This document shows, piece by piece, positions 13,665-24,730 of a DNA stretch of 64,000 nucleotides (positions are counted from its first letter, which is position 1; each line of letters opens with the position of its first letter). Source of the DNA: Kappaphycus alvarezii (lineage: Eukaryota > Rhodophyta > Florideophyceae > Gigartinales > Solieriaceae). The translations under genes were made by a program, and so were the position numbers. A model generated the notes under the pieces. The model saw nothing but the letters and a program-made list of their open reading frames with translations, was not told the origin of the DNA and did no database searches. Location of the stretch: contig NADL03000090.1 in NCBI GenBank assembly GCA_002205965.3, positions 281,074-345,073 on the forward strand, read 5' to 3'.

Positions 13665-16600
13665 CTAGGTCATTGTACCTGTTAAAAAGACCACTGCTTG
13701 CTGCAAGATGAGATTTTTCACACCTACTTGCACCGGATGAACGTCTTCCTCACCTAGTATAGTTTCGCTGTACTTCGGCGGGAGGATCACTTGTTGGGTA
13801 GTCCTTGTTCTTCACAAAGCCACGTGCAGCTTTCTTGTCGATAAGAACGGTCTGCGCAACTCTAAAAACAATTATGAGAGTTTTTGATGGTAAGAATTGT
13901 TCACTTTCGCGCGAAAGGCAGTGCGCGCCGGTAATTGCTGCATTGTGATTTTGGAATCCTTGAAGTCGACCTGGAAGTCAATGCGATGGATCAGGTGTGT
14001 CTTCGGGGGCGTTCCATCTCGAGGTACGGTGACGACATCAACACGAGCTGCTTTAAAGTCTTGAGCACGAACATCGCACCGTTGACCAAGTCAAGATAAA
14101 GCAAACTGCGCATAACTATCTGCGGGACTCCGGTCTTGAGCTTGAATATTTGTGGAGGCACTCAGCTTACAGTGAAGACGTTTGTGAGCTCAGGGTTGAT
14201 CAGTTAGATAGTGGTATCTTCGCCACCTGCAGTTTGTTCTTGCTTCTGTTGTCCTTGTGCAGAGCTTGATCGAACGGGTTAGATTGTGGTACTTGATCGG
14301 AACTAGATAGGACGACCGGGAAACATCTCGAGCACCTTTTGGTTTTTTTATTTTACAAGAGTGTTGGTTGAAAAAACCAGTACGCGATCCAGGCCGACGT
14401 CGCTTTTTTTCCCGGTCTTCATCCATCGCCACAGAAACTTTTACGCTTCATCTAACTTTGCAGTCGACTTGAGTGGAAGAGAAGAGTTTTCTGGAAGCAG
14501 ACTCTTTGCTGTGTTCATGAGCAGGGCTGCAAAATCAGTATCTTTAGCTTGAAGTATCTTCTTCTTTATTCGCAAAAACTTGACATCGCCCAATAGCGAT
14601 GCGAACCACGGCAACGCATAAGCAAAGATACCGGTATGTATTTTATGTTTCCATCGGATAGCGCAAGGTTCCTTCGGGAGAGCACAACTGAAAGTCGCGG
14701 CAAATGTTCACCTCAAAACACGACAGCCAAGCCTCCAAAGCATGGAATATCACTATCTCTCGAGTCGTGCGAGTGACAGCACAAGTCCTTGAGGATGATG
14801 TTGACATGTTTGAGGATTATGCGCTTCAACATGGACGCTTCCTAGATGATGAGCAGAGCAAGTGAATTGATGAATTGCCCTCTTTTTACTTCAGTAATTT
14901 ACTTGAACAGCTTCGTATGTTCATCGGGGGCACTCTTATCTTCTACAACGATTCCCAGCAGAATGTTCAACGCAGGCCTGCCGCGATATAAGGAAGCTGT
15001 GATGGTGGTCATCGCGCAAATCTCTACGAACAGACCTTTCGCTTCCACCTTGTCACGTAGTACAGAGAGTAAGTATATATTTCCTGTACCTGCGTTTCCT
15101 AGCAAGAAGAATGCTCTTCCATCCGAGCAATGTCTATTTTGTTGATTCCTGCTCATGACATGGTTGAATATCTCATCGACGATAGCCTGTTGCTGTTTGT
15201 AAAGTGACCCGTACATTTGTGTCACTCGATCGCGGTTGATTTGTCTCCTGATTCTGAACACGAGATGTTCTATGCGCTCCACATCCTTTCTAGGTTCGTC
15301 GCTTCCCAAGTAGATATCGGCAAAGTATTCATGGTCGCGAATGAGTCTGCCGCATTTTCTGCTTCATATCTGAATAAGTTTTCGCCTCAGTTCGTTAATT
15401 CTGTCTTCCAGTGTGATTTATTCATCTTCCACAATTTTCGTGCATACTATGTCCGCGTGCGCCTCGATTATTTGTTTTGGGTCTGCTCCTTGCTGATAAC
15501 TTGTCACAATCATGTACCGAAGTTCTGAAGGCGTGCAGTAGATCTCCAAAGCTGGTTCAAACACATTATAGTTCCCGTTGCCGTCCATTTACACTCCTGC
15601 TGAAGCTGCTGCAGCCTGAAATGTGGTGTACTGCACCCCATCAACTGTTCGAGGATCTTCATAGTTTGCGCATTTCACGTTGAGCAAAAGGAGTCGAAGT
15701 GCAAACAGTTCCACGTTTCATGGTGGTACGTATCCAATATGCACCACGACTGGATTTTTTTCACCTCTCTGCACCACTTAAAGCTGCGGGGGCCCTTAAT
15801 CTCTCTAGATGTTTGTGGACGCAGATTGTAGAGATTGTGAAAGTTTTTTGTACAGCTTACACTTTTCAGAGTAATTGTTGATGTCTTTCTGGGCAAACGC
15901 GGCCGATCTTGCACAGTATCGCTCCATATCTGAGCTATGGAGGGCCTGTACAGCTCAAGCTAGAATTAAAATGGGCATAGCTCCCTCTCCGGCCATGCGT
16001 ATCGTATATGCCACCATGAGAGGAAAGATTACCACGTTTTGATACTCAAATAGTCTCAAATAAGCTTCCAGAGTGCTTATTTTTCGTGTACGCTTAAATA
16101 ATCGTATGCTATTGAGAAGAAATGATGCTTCTGGTTGCTGTTTTTGCTGTTTTGGTTTTTCTTGTGGCTGTTCTTGCGGCTGTTCTTGTTTTTGTCTCAT
16201 TTCCAGATATGTTCTGATTTGTACGGTTGCGTTCTTGGGTGGCTTGACCATCTACTTCGTGACGTAATCTACGGCTCCTCTGTCTCGCGTGCGTTCCACC
16301 TATAATGTGCGCTTTTAACTCTTTTGTGATTCGAAGGTTTTACGGTACAACTTTGAGTTCTTTTTCCTGTCTTCTGCGGTACACCTTTCTGTTTTATGTC
16401 GTGTAAATCGTCGTGTTTAGAACTTTGGCGTTCGAATCTTAACCAAATCTGCGATTACGCCCATCTCTCTTTCAGTACGGTGAGTTTTGATGGATGTTGA
16501 ACCGCTCCACCAACGCGCGTAGCTGTTCATCCTCACCAATATGTGGTAAATCTGCGCTGTTGATCGCGTCGATTGTATTCAAGTCGTCAAAAACACCACA

Positions 16601-19013
16601 CTCCAGCCAGAATAGTCCATAATGGAGGGGATTGTTGGGCTCTTGGAACTCAAGCTTGGTCGAATATGCAATGCACTAGAATCCACAGTATTCATTGGTG
16701 TGCTCTGTAATCCTGTTGAACACCGCATGTGCAAATTGATTATACACGGGCACCATGAGATCGGGGCTATCAAACACTCGAGTAACAATCTTGATAGATG
16801 TGAATGTGCCTTCTTTTCGATGACCATTCCAAGTTCCCCAACTCTCAGCGCCATGGATTCATCGTGACTCTGATGAATAAAGTGGTATGTTCTTTCCTAG
16901 CCACGACTGCTTGCAATTCGAGTCGCTTTTGCTTCCATTACGCGGAGATATTCAAGACGTATCCTGGCAGAAACAGTCGTCCAACTGCGGTATCAACGGT
17001 TCCATCTTCGCAAGTGGCATCCTGTTTCTCTGTTGCTGTCGCCATACATTTCCTCTAGTTGTCCTCTAGTAACTGCAGACAAAATTCCTCCATGTTTATC
17101 AGGGTTTTAAGCACACATTGCTGCAGGAGCGGACCGGATTTGAGCGGAAGGTTATCCGTGTACTTTCTGCGATTCGAATGCGCGGCTGACGTTAACTTTC
17201 GAAAACAAGGTTTATTCAGTGCGATGTGGTCGTCATCCGGTAGGATGCTTTCATTTGCGCCGCGCGCAGAGAGTTACTTGCCCCTATCTAATGGCTTATC
17301 GCAGGCGCCGTATGGATAGCACAGTGGAAAATCACCAATTTCTGCATACTCCGATCCAGGCTTAAGCTTCTTGTACCGCAGTTGTCTAGAGCTATTGTTT
17401 GTTGTCGGCTGCGTGTTCTGCTCTCGGACTTCTTGCATCGACGCGTTCTGTCGGAAGAGACCTATATGATCGATGATAAACGCTTCCAGCCCGCTTGACA
17501 TGGCGGAAGCATGCTCTGGAAGCGGACCCACGCTATGACCGTGGACGACTTGACCGATTTTTAGAAAGTTTGTGGAGGTACTTCGGTTTCAACCTGTACA
17601 TATTTTTCTTCATCATGGCCTTGATTTCTTTGATTTCCTTGATTTCCTTGACTAAATCCAAGTCCTCGAAATAAGGCGCGCACCTCTCTCTTATCATTTT
17701 CTGCCGCGGTTTCAGATACTCGTATAAAAGCCGAAGCAGTGCCTTTTCGTCAGGATTCGTAACCGCCCCCGCTACAAAGCCGCAATCGCATGCGTTCGGA
17801 TCGGTATTAGACGGATCGTTCGACCAAATAAAGCTGTATCTCAAGTCTGCATGCCTCACAGCAATAGATGCTGTCCCTTAAAGTCCCAACGGAAATGTTC
17901 CGCTACTCTGCGAGTATGACATGTCCATAAGCATGAGAGTTGTCGCAAACACCAAACTCATCGCAAACGTGTTATTTCGGAACACCCGGTGCGAGTACGT
18001 TCGTTTCAAGTCCCCGCTTATGCGTTTTCTGCGAAATGTGAGACCACAAAAAGTAGTGTTCCTCTTCCACAGCACACTCCGCTCCGCTAAGTGCCTAACA
18101 ACACCGCTCTACAGTACTGACAATTTAGGAGACAATGTGTCCAAAATAGGGATGGGCACTGCCCGCGCGTGTGCATATTCTCTCCTCATATAGAACAGGA
18201 TGGCTTTGCGTGTAGTCCCGGTTTTCTGGGGGGAAACATCAGCTCGGGTGGTATATCGCTTTCGACGAAGCCACTCTGCTTTCGGTGCTCCGCCTCGGGA
18301 TCGAACACTTAATATAAACAAAACTGTCCCAGCTCTGTAGTAATTGCATCGGTCATCACCACTGTGTCCAACATTGTATTCTCACCCCGACGAGATGCTG
18401 AACGCGTGATCTGGTCGACTTGTCCAGGTGCAGCCGTGGGGGTTGAGCGGGAGCAGGTCCGGGTGTGATATAATCTTCATCAAATGCAGGAAGAAGAAGA
18501 GCAGGATGAAGTTAAGGAGGAGGAGGTGAAAGCGGAAGAGGGACAAGGACATTGAGATGACGCCTTTGAGAAGGAGGTTCTTCGCTGCTGCCCTGCATGT
18601 GATCTGCAGCGGGCGGTTCGACTTGCAAAGGATGTGTGTGGTGTATAGCGGGGCCCGATGTGATTCTTTCATCCGCTTCTCGTGTAACTGGTGCGTCCTG
18701 CTCGACATGTGGTGATTCCACCCGATATCTGCGACGTCTTCCTGCTCCTGCACGAGCTCCGCTGATTGAACGCTTTTTAGTCGATTGTGGTTGTCTGGAA
18801 AACCATGGGACAGATCGGGTATATGTTCCAAGAGTAAAACAGCCAAACCTTTTCTCCCTTGATTGAACGTGCTGCTCCGCTGTTTGAACGTGCACCGCAG
18901 CTATTTCTCCTCGTTCTACCACTGTTCGGCCTTGCTCCTCCGCTGTGTGCCCTCGCTCCCCAACTGTTTGGTCCTGGCCCGCGACTATTATGTCGGGTAC
19001 CCTTTCGCGGCAT
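13665..19013 (-). pseudogene. Helitron Rep/helicase gene, broken
   Basis: Rolling-circle transposon protein read from an ATG at 19013 to a stop at 13665, about 5.3 kb, in several frames. Order of recognisable parts: an N-terminal heptad repeat; a Rep-like part around 16500-17060, with FDSPDLMVPVYNQF, a degenerate NNPLHYGLFWLE in place of the usual histidine-rich HUH motif, and NTIDAINSADLPHI; a Gln/Pro-rich linker near 16200; LRLLLLNVK with RTVDGV near 15650-15700; and a PIF1-type helicase. The helicase has GNAGTGNIYL (Walker A, usual GKT altered) at 15099-15070, then PCFGGLAVVF, then LKLKTGVPQIVMRSL near 14100-14160, then LRRPFLSTRKLHVAL near 13840. At least a dozen stops or shifts make it inactive. 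Helitron assignment rests on Rep plus helicase order. Confidence 0.72.
18855..19001 (-). repeat. Seven-fold heptad repeat (G-A-R-x-N-S-G) coding repeat
   Basis: Immediately after the ATG at 19013 the protein reads seven successive seven-residue units of the form GARxNSG, for example GARAHSG, GARPNSG and GARSNSG. In DNA this is a degenerate 21-bp tandem repeat. The basic, glycine-rich pattern would suit a DNA- or RNA-contacting tail, which is inference. A Gly/Arg-rich segment (SGARAGAGRRRR) follows downstream in the same region. Confidence 0.6.
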
Positions 19014-19899
19014 TTTCTACAGCTTGGCCGGTCTTATGTACTGGAAAATGGGGAGTTAATTTACTGTGGTTGATATGTGGGTTGGTACCCAGTAAATTTG
19101 TAGCGGAGCGTAGATACCGTATCATGGCCAAGCCAATTGTGAAACCGTACAATGCGTCGAAAACTGTAGATGGCACTCCAATCTACCAAAAGGTGGAAGG
19201 GAGGCCAGCCAGCAGACAAGCGGCATTGGAGGTTACTGTCAATGCGGAGTGCCGCTGTAAAAGACTTTGAAACCCGTTCCATTGAGTGAGTGGCAACAGT
19301 TCTCGCGAGTTCCTTGACGACGGAGAATTTATGTACTGGAATCTTGAAACCTTGTAAACTTTTATTATTGTATGAACAGTATGCATGTGCACGATACAGT
19401 AATACTTTATGGCATTAGTATAACAGGTGTCCGCTGCAGGATCCGACAGTATGCGCACAGCGATGCGTTGTAATCTAGAACCTAAAAATAAGTTGTTTTT
19501 ATGTTTGTTCAGTATGCACACCTACAGTATGGGCATGTGCACAAAACCTAAAATATTAAAATTTTCTGTGGCCAATTGAAAATGATTTATCTGCTGCAGC
19601 TGAAAAATTGCAATTGAGAACAGGAGGAACTAATTGACCGGCTGAAAGGCAACCAAAAAACCGGGGAAAGTGGCGCGAAAGGGGCCAGTGCGGCGGGAAA
19701 CGACCCGTCAAAGACCCCTCCTACCAAGCGTAATCTTTATCGTGGGCGTGGGTATTTCTGCGCATAAAGACAATACCGTCAATTTCTCCCTTGACAATAT
19801 CAACCCTCTATTGAATTTTTTTAGTTGGGTAGAAATGCTTTGTTATCCGAACAGATTGTAGATCCGTTCCGCGCCAGTATGGCCCTCTCTCTCTAGCGC
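19014..19899. other. Spacer with a copy of a short element module
   Basis: No gene recognised. Around 19411-19445 it has a copy of the module that also occurs at 20495-20530 (GTGTC.GCTGCAGGATCCGA). A short direct repeat (CAGTATG.GCATGTGCAC) occurs near 19378-19395 and 19527-19545. It may hold the 5' end of the Helitron, but I could not see one. Confidence 0.35.
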
Positions 19900-20517
19900 C
19901 AAGGAATGGTTGTACTGCGCCCCATGCTCCAGACTCCAAACAAACTCTACCCCACTGCAGTTCTCGGTATGACTGCAGTACTGCTGCCAAGCCCCGGTCT
20001 TCTCTCCCGGCACTAAGTGTCCCAGAATTGCTGTGAAACCCTTGGCATTCACGGCGACCACCTCATGCACTGCCTCCACTGGGGACAAAGAATCACCCGC
20101 CATGATCATCAGGTGACCATTTTGGCAGCAGACCTGGCAACGGCTGCGCGTCACCCGGCCGTCGAGCATCGACAAGGCATTCACCGCACCAGGTCCGATA
20201 TTCGGGCAACAGGGAGCGCAGGGTGTATCGACTTCTTCGATGTCACCTTTGCGAACCCCGTAGCACTATCCAATGGAAGAGTGCGTTGCTTCAACCCCAT
20301 GACATCCCTCAACGCGGCAAGCAATGCAAAACATAGGACGTAGCAAGCACTCCTTGCTGCTTCCGCCAGAGGTAGACTTGTGCCTGTACCGATACCTGCC
20401 CTCGGCGGTTGGCACCCGGACGCATATGCCATGCTTACCGACATTGCGAGGAACGTGGGTGTGAGTGCCATTGAAGCATTGGAAGTAACTTTACGGCATC
20501 AGTAGAACGGGTGTCTG
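19900..20517 (+). pseudogene. C-terminal fragment of a non-LTR element protein (copy A), endonuclease-like
   Basis: The open segment from 20017 contains IHGDHLMHC, then RHD, then DLATAARHPAVE, then IRATGS.GCIDFFDVTFANP. A frame change leads to VPIPALGGWHPDAYAML and a stop near 20515. This series (GDH..xC, RH(N/D), E, (R)xDI, DVTV.xP, F.xGG.xP) is the one I associate with the C-terminal region of certain eukaryotic reverse-transcriptase proteins. The E ... xDI ... DVT pattern resembles a PD-(D/E)XK nuclease core; that reading is inference. No RT domain is attached. The GC-rich base use contrasts with the flanks. Confidence 0.45.
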
Positions 20518-20660
20518 CTGCAGGATCCGATTATTTTGCCAGCTAAGAGCTAACCGGGTGGTCCACGTCGGCCACGTGCAGCGACATGCGCGACAGAATA
20601 GATTGTGCACTCGACGACCAGATTGTGCTACTAATGCGCCTAAAAATCCGAGTACGGAAA
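20485..20660 (+). repeat. Conserved module downstream of copy A
   Basis: About 170 bp that recurs after copy B at roughly 21815-21960. Shared blocks include GGTGTC.GCTGCAGGATCCGA, GGTGGTCCACGTCGGCCA and CGACCAGATTGTGCTA. A shorter copy of the first block is at 19411-19445. It probably belongs to the 3' part of the element. Confidence 0.55.
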
Positions 20661-20829
20661 GCATACGAAGTCTGGGCCGTGCCCGACTCAAAGGCACGCT
20701 GCAGCAGCAGTTACTTACGGTATGTCCAATGTAGCCTGTCTTCTGGGTGGCCTCTATGTTCCCTTTTAAGGTTTCGCGCTACTGTACATGCATCCAATGT
20801 AGCACTCAGATATGAAATGTGATTGGGTT

Positions 20830-21584
20830 ACAGCCAAACCATCCGCCACACTAAACGAGCCCCTTTTTTTCGAGCTTCGTTGCCAGTGGATGGTTGGAAG
20901 GACTGGCTATCATGCCAACGGTCTCCAGGTCTGTGCACCTACATCTCGGACCGCAATTACAAGACGTGGTTGCAATTCTATTGCAATGTAGCACTGTTTC
21001 CTCCCGCTTGAGAATGCCACAAGGGGGGATGCATGGCACTCAAGGATCAGTACGGTGACCACACGCTGTGCTGTGCCTATGGATCCACCGGCGGGTGGCG
21101 GCACGACTCGCAAACACGGTTGTTTGCCGCAGACCTCTCCAAAGCCGCCCGACACTCCGTCCTTGAGCTCCCACAACCCGGCCATGCAGTTCACCCAAAC
21201 ATCAAGGCGCTTGGAGAGAACAGGGGCACGGACTATGATGACGTAACCGTCATCCATCCCTTGACCCCCGCTCGCCTCCCCTCCTCCCTGGCGCGATGCC
21301 CACTCAACCCCCTTAACTATGCTCGCCTTGGCAAGGACACTCGCTTTGCTGAGTTGATACGTTCAAAGGGCCCTGGGCATCGCTTCATTGCCCTTCCACT
21401 CTTCACGTTGGGGGGCGGGCACCCGCCTGCTCGGGACTTTGCCAACCGGGTTGCGACTGGCATTGCCGCACGAGCAGCCGTTCCGATTGCTGATGCGCGG
21501 CAAGCAATGTTCGCTCGTCACGCGGCGAGACTCGTCCAGAATAACGCCAGTTGTTTGGTAGAAGGGGTTTTGAGCGACATTTAA
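20830..21584 (+). pseudogene. C-terminal fragment of a non-LTR element protein (copy B), endonuclease-like
   Basis: Second, better preserved copy. The 183-residue open frame from 21033 has DQYGDHTLCC, WRHDSQ, ADLSKAARHSVLE, RGTDYDDVTVIHPLTPA, FIALPLFTLGGGHPPAR and ARHAARLVQNNAS, with a stop at 21584. Upstream in another frame (about 20830-21010) lie a Cys-poor lead-in and NEPLFFELRCQWMVG, the usual lead-in region. It matches copy A block by block but is clearly diverged, so the two are old duplicates or independent truncated insertions of one family. No reverse transcriptase is visible in front of it. Confidence 0.5.
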
Positions 21585-21814
21585 GGCCACAACTTGAAAT
21601 TGTGTTCATTGCAGAGAACCTCGTTCTCAGGGTATGTACTGTACAGTTAAGTGGGCTACCCAAATTAGGCCTCGTCTACAATTGCTGTTATCAGGAAATT
21701 TAAGTTAACCACCCTATTTAATCCCTCCTTTCCCCCTATGGATACTAAAGCGTCTCAAATGGACACTAGCTAAATTATTCATCTGTCATGAACTCATTGA
21801 CAGCAAATAGTGTC

Positions 21815-21960
21815 TTTGGTGTCAACTGCAGTCCGACTACAGGGCTAGGAACCAACCGGATGGTCCACGTCGGTCACATGCAGCGGCGTGCGCGAGCAGA
21901 TAACCACAGCGATACACGACCAGATAATGCAACTAATGCGCTGATACACACGCCGGCGTA
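21815..21960 (+). repeat. Conserved module downstream of copy B
   Basis: Counterpart of 20485-20660: ACCGGATGGTCCACGTCGG, then CATGCAGCGGCGTGCGCGA, then ACGACCAGATAATGC. It sits about 235 bp beyond the copy B stop, while in copy A it begins at the stop. Confidence 0.5.
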
Positions 21961-22527
21961 TCACGCCTGCAGTCGTACTATACCTCCGCGCTATTCGCGC
22001 GATCAACTCCTCATGAAATACAATAATTTTGGGAGGGCAGACGCACCGAGAGAATCAAAAGCAATTGGTTGAAAAGTGAAGTTCGGTGCATCAGGGTCGG
22101 GGTGTCGGACGGTGGAAGGGGGTACTGAATAATGTCTTGAACTGAAGTTCAAAGGTCTCCCGACCTTTGCACCATTCGCAATAAACCGACCCCACTATTG
22201 CTGCATGGTTTTCGTCAAGGCCGCTCGTCCGCGGTGCAGCTTGCCGCCGTCGCATCCTTCGGCAAGGTTTCCAATGGGAGGCGAGGGAGGCTGTTTTCTC
22301 AACCCGTGGGAGCGCTGTTCTGTAGGGTATTCTTGGTGGAATTTCTGTGGCTCTTCTCCCCGTTGTTTCACTTGTCCTCCCCCACTCTTTGCAGTACCTA
22401 ACAAGACTCACGAGTCTGCGGCGAACCCTCCGAGTCTTCCGAAACCGTCTCGCACGTCACCAATGGGTGGGAAGCATCTGCTACCTTTTACGGAAGCCCC
22501 CCCTGTTATATTGAATCCCGAAGGAGG

Positions 22528-22695
22528 AAAGGGTTGGGTGTTTTACGTCTCGGAAGATATATTCGATCTATCCCGCGGTTTTCTGGAAAGCGCAATCGAC
22601 TCAAAACACGTATGCGGACACAGTAATGGGGAGGAACTCACCCAAAGGCGTTTGTGGGCAGACGTCAAGTGGGCTGGGTGCACGGCTAAGCTACT
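22528..22695 (+). repeat. Dispersed repeat family, copy 1
   Basis: Core TTGGGTGTTTTAC followed by GGAAGATATATTCGATCTAT, CGCAATCGACTCAAAA and GACACAGTAATGGGGA. It aligns over about 160 bp with 31890-32055 in the same orientation. It lies inside a 178-codon open frame (22205-22741, +) that I do not regard as a gene. Confidence 0.6.
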
Positions 22696-22741
22696 TACGA
22701 GCACGAAGATAGCCACTGGTTTGTCTCTTCTTGGCGTGTAG

Positions 22742-24730
22742 TTTACCTTGCTGGAGGGATAGTGGATGGGTAAGCAGTAGTGGTGGACGAACGCTCCCTT
22801 CGTGTGCAAGAAAATTCTCGTTTAAAATTGTCTCGTCAGATGGGAACCTGAGCGTTCCTACGCTACATCTCGCGGATTCAGTAAAGGGTGTCCGTCAAAC
22901 CAATCGCACTAATCTCCTTTGAGATGCCCACGTAGCGCCGTTCAGTCACATCCAAAAGAACCGTGCGAGGAAAACGGATTTCACAGAATACTGCACGCAC
23001 CTACGAGACTACCAAAAGATGAGCACAAGACGGGTGTAATCAAAAAGCGCGCAATCCAAACGTGCGAAATGAACGGTTGAGAGTGGTGAGATGAGAGGAG
23101 CCAAACGTCAAGCGGACAAGATGTGGTCAAACATACGGTAGTATTAGGGTACATAAGGCGGGTTGAGACAGGGTAGCCAAAGGTGTTGGTTGCACAAGTG
23201 ATTGACGATCAAGGTGATCCGCCTCCCGGGAAGAGCAGGCGGCTCAAACGAAGGGTTGCAGGGGCGTAGGGAGGGTTGGTTTGTAGATGCATTTTGCATG
23301 CAAGAAGGTTACTCTGGTGGAACAAGTGGTTTGAGCCTATTTTGGTACGAGTAGTCGCGCGTGGTGTATGCGGGGATTGACATTGGGGTTGTATGTAGTG
23401 TGTACGTACAAGAGTGGAGTTGCTTTTGCAAGTGGTGTGGATGGAAGGGGTTGGGAGAGGGTGCAGTGGTGAGATTGAGGTCTGTGTGGATGGTGTACGT
23501 AGTTTATGATGCGGAGTGAGGGGGGGCGAGGTGGGTATGGGGGTGTATGGGGTTGGTTTTAGGACGCGACGAGTGGTGCAATGGGTGGGGGTCGTGCGAG
23601 TTGCACGGGTGTTGACTTGGAATGTGCGCGAGGTGAGGACGGATGGTAATACAGTAGTTGGATGGGGCGGAAGGAGGGAATGTGGTTTTGGTTTGGTATG
23701 AGCAACATGGTGGTGTGGAGTGATGAACATGTTGTTTGCTCTCGACGAAGAGGCATGTAGGGTGGAGTTGTAGTGGGATGATGAAACGAGGGAAATGCGT
23801 TGGTGTTGGTGGGGGCGGTGGGGCGAGTGGCGAAGATGGTGTGTGTGGTTTCGGAGGCGGTGGGTAGACGGGTGCGGGCAGTGAGGGGGTGGGCGGATAA
23901 TACCGTATGTGGGGTGATTTTTATTAAAATATTTGCTTAAACTTGAACAATGGGTACAGTACAGTACAGTACAGTAACCATGGGTGGTCCACGTGTACAT
24001 TTGCGCAAGATGCAACAAATTGTTGCACACGTATGCCATGTGGACCCTCTACCAGTACAGTACAGTACAGCACATGCGTAGCCCCGCTGGGTGTTGGACA
24101 CCGGGGGCGGGTCCTCCAATGCGCAGCGCAAGGGGGTGAGGGTGGCGTGATGGAATGGAAAATTTCTCGGCAGGGGGGTGAAAAGGAAACGATGAATGGA
24201 AGGGTGGATGTGAGATTAAGAGACAGCAGCAATGCAGTATGACCATTAATCACAGCGCATGATCAATAGAGCGACACTGTACACTTCATTGTACAGTTCA
24301 TTGTACCGTGTACAGCATACAGTACAGTACAGTACGTATAAGAGCAGCCTCGCGCCAAACCTAACTCAACCTCGACGGCGCCAAAGCAGCCACCCATACA
24401 ACAACTACTGTACAGTACATTACCCATTACTGTAAGACACTTGCCACCACGCGTACGTACCTCAATGCGGCACCCAATCCCATCTCCCTACAAGGCCCCA
24501 GGCCAGGCCCCACCCTCCCATATTGTCATGCCACATTTTCTCTTCCTACTTACTTTCCCATCGAAGCAGCTCACCCCCCCCCCGCCTCCTACTCCACCCC
24601 TTTCGTTTCACCACTTCCCTTGACGCCCCACCTCCCCCTTTCCCGCGCCCATCCAATGTAAAACCCCCATCCATCCAATCCCCCTCCCCCATCCCCCACT
24701 CTCACCCTCACCCACATCCCATCATCCAAA
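22742..24730. other. G-rich spacer with simple repeats, no gene supported
   Basis: The + strand is strongly G-rich from about 23200 to 24200. The long - strand frame at 23209-24039 is a His/Pro/Thr/Ser-rich by-product of this skew. (TACAG)n tracts occur from 23957, 24054 and 24310. The region directly before 24731 is C-rich and may be the promoter and leader of the next gene. Confidence 0.4.
23957..24073. repeat. Two (TACAG)n tracts flanking an imperfect palindrome
   Basis: Pentanucleotide TACAG runs, about four units each, start near 23957 and 24054 in direct orientation. Between them GGTCCACGTG and GCAACAAATT on the left pair with AATTGTTGC and CATGTGGACC on the right. This gives an imperfect stem of about 30 positions per arm. 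A third tract lies near 24310-24335. Confidence 0.55.

Noticed and set aside
22205..22741. 178-codon ATG frame on the + strand
   Set aside because: It runs through a copy of the dispersed repeat whose other copies are not open, and shows no protein-like blocks.
23209..24039. 276-codon open frame on the - strand
   Set aside because: His/Pro/Thr/Ser-rich composition follows from the G-rich + strand. It contains simple repeats and the palindrome, and no motif or splice context supports it.
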